Of a stretch of 64,000 nucleotides of DNA, positions 63,086 through 64,000 are shown in pieces. Source of the stretch: Paenibacillus piscarius (GTDB lineage: Bacteria > Bacillota > Bacilli > Paenibacillales > Paenibacillaceae). Position 1 is the stretch's first letter; every line of letters begins with the position of its first letter. The notes below the pieces were generated by a model. That model saw only the letters and a list, made by a program, of their open reading frames with translations, did no database searches and was not told the DNA's origin. Made by a program: the position numbers and the translations under genes. The stretch covers positions 294,899 through 358,898 of the forward strand of contig NZ_JAIEUI010000001.1 of the NCBI RefSeq assembly GCF_022234545.1, written 5' to 3'.

Positions 63086-63997
63086 GTGAACGAGAACCTG
63101 AAGCAAGCGTATGAGCGGTTGGGATTACCGGAGAGCGTAACCAGAGAGGAGCTGAACAAGCGGTTCGACCTGCTGCTGAAGCGGAGACGGTCCCTCTCCA
63201 CAGAGCAAGAGATTGCCGATTATGAGGCGGATTTCAAGGCGTACAAGCAGATTCTGGATACTTGGGATGAAGAGGAGATTCAGAAGGCGGAGGCGGAGCG
63301 GCTGGCTAAGTACGGGCGGTTCTCCGGCACGGCCGGCAAGTGGGAGACCTTCTTCCGCCTGTACAAAACACATGTGATTCTCAGCATTATCGGGCTGCTG
63401 GTGGTGATCTTTGGCGGGAAGGCGCTCTATGACAACTACCAGCACAGGCAGTATCTCGCTTCACTGCCGCCGGTGGATGCGAAGATTATGTTCGTGGGCA
63501 ATTTCGGGGTCAAGGATACCAGCGGCAAGACGGAAGAGCTGGAGCAAGCGATTGTCGCCGCTTACCCGGAATGGAAGCGTGTGGAGGTTACCGTAACCTA
63601 TCTTCCCAAGGCAGGCAACGGCTCGGAGGAACTGGATATGAACTTCCTGCAGAAGGCTGTGGTCGAAATGGCAGCTAATCGGCCGGATATCCTCGTGATG
63701 GATGAGACGACGATCGACTGGATCGGGAAGCAGGCGACCCTGCAGAATCTGGAGCCGGTTATGGCTGACGGGAAGCTGGCTGCAGACGATCCCCAGATGA
63801 AATGGGCCGTCAATCCGGAGACCGGCAAGAACGAGCTGGTCGGGGTCGATATTCTGAAATCTCCGTTCCTTGCTGCGCTGCCGCTCAACTACAATGCGAA
63901 GTCCGTCATTATCGGTGTAGTAGGCCTTGACAATAACGAGAAGATGACAGCCTTCGTGAAGCATATTGCAGAAGGACAGGCACAGGCGGCTAAATAG
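63086..63997 (+). CDS. J-domain-like membrane protein of unknown function
   Basis: About 303 residues, complete. The GTGAAC start follows AAAGGAG. Residues 1-75 resemble a J-domain (LKQAYERLGLPESVTREELNKRFDLLLKRRR and YKQILDTWDEEE), but the HPD motif is absent. A single helix (VILSIIGLLVVIFGGKALY, near 97-115) follows. The outer part, about 190 residues, contains DILVMDETTIDWIGKQ and looks like a binding-protein-type domain. Paenibacillus relatives are hypothetical proteins. No stop before the window edge is missing. Confidence 0.7.
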   Translation: MNENLKQAYERLGLPESVTREELNKRFDLLLKRRRSLSTEQEIADYEADFKAYKQILDTWDEEEIQKAEAERLAKYGRFSGTAGKWETFFRLYKTHVILSIIGLLVVIFGGKALYDNYQHRQYLASLPPVDAKIMFVGNFGVKDTSGKTEELEQAIVAAYPEWKRVEVTVTYLPKAGNGSEELDMNFLQKAVVEMAANRPDILVMDETTIDWIGKQATLQNLEPVMADGKLAADDPQMKWAVNPETGKNELVGVDILKSPFLAALPLNYNAKSVIIGVVGLDNNEKMTAFVKHIAEGQAQAAK

Positions 63998-64000
63998 CAG

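Overview
The window looks like a chromosomal segment of a Paenibacillus-type Gram-positive bacterium. This is inferred from content, not from a database match: mid-50s GC with GGAGG-type ribosome binding sites, many YesM/YesN two-component pairs next to sugar ABC transporters with very large lipoprotein binding proteins, a secreted GH16 laminarinase with a CBM56-like module, PRD antiterminators with RAT sites, and HelD. No rRNA, tRNA, insertion sequence, prophage or CRISPR array was seen. About 56 protein genes are annotated.

Layout. 1-8449: a carbohydrate ABC importer (two permeases, lipoprotein) with its own YesM/YesN pair, a divergent AraC regulator and an MFS protein. 8450-9264: an 815-base gene-free stretch with two kinds of degenerate ~51-bp repeats. 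9265-11787: an mntBCA manganese importer behind a clear promoter and MntR-like box. 11865-18118: small metabolic and regulatory genes, including a yoaS-yozG-yoaT-like trio. 18306-23622: a bglG-bglP-bglA-kdgT-like beta-glucoside operon with two RAT/terminator switches. 23959-25942: a Rieske oxygenase, a 51-bp hairpin repeat array and a histidine phosphatase. 26206-33613: a TetR gene followed by MFS and ABC export genes. 33582-44918: an MFS/ArsR pair, a serine hydrolase, acetyltransferases, an MhqR-type quinone-response pair, HelD, a UDG-like protein, MerR and a kinase. 45192-46651: an ECF sigma/anti-sigma pair. 46820-58050: a beta-1,3-glucan locus. 58371-62440: GH2 beta-galactosidase and a divergent AraC regulator. 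62490-63997: a GNAT protein and a membrane protein.

How the genes work together. The glucan locus appears self-contained: a secreted multi-domain laminarinase cuts the polymer, an ABC importer takes up fragments, a signal-peptide-less GH16 enzyme made divergently would cut them inside the cell, and a YesM/YesN pair senses and activates. An identical 13-base sequence (CCCAATTTTTTGG) lies upstream of both the laminarinase and the importer/GH16 promoters and is a candidate operator. The first ABC cluster has the same gene order and also carries a hairpin between binding protein and kinase.

The most unusual feature is a family of intergenic tandem repeats with a fixed 51-bp period at four places, plus a cut copy at the left edge. 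Each unit has a short palindrome around an A-rich loop. The stems differ between arrays but stay self-complementary, so the structure rather than the sequence seems conserved. A second, unrelated repeat type at two places uses 51/62/51-52 spacing, close to whole helical turns.
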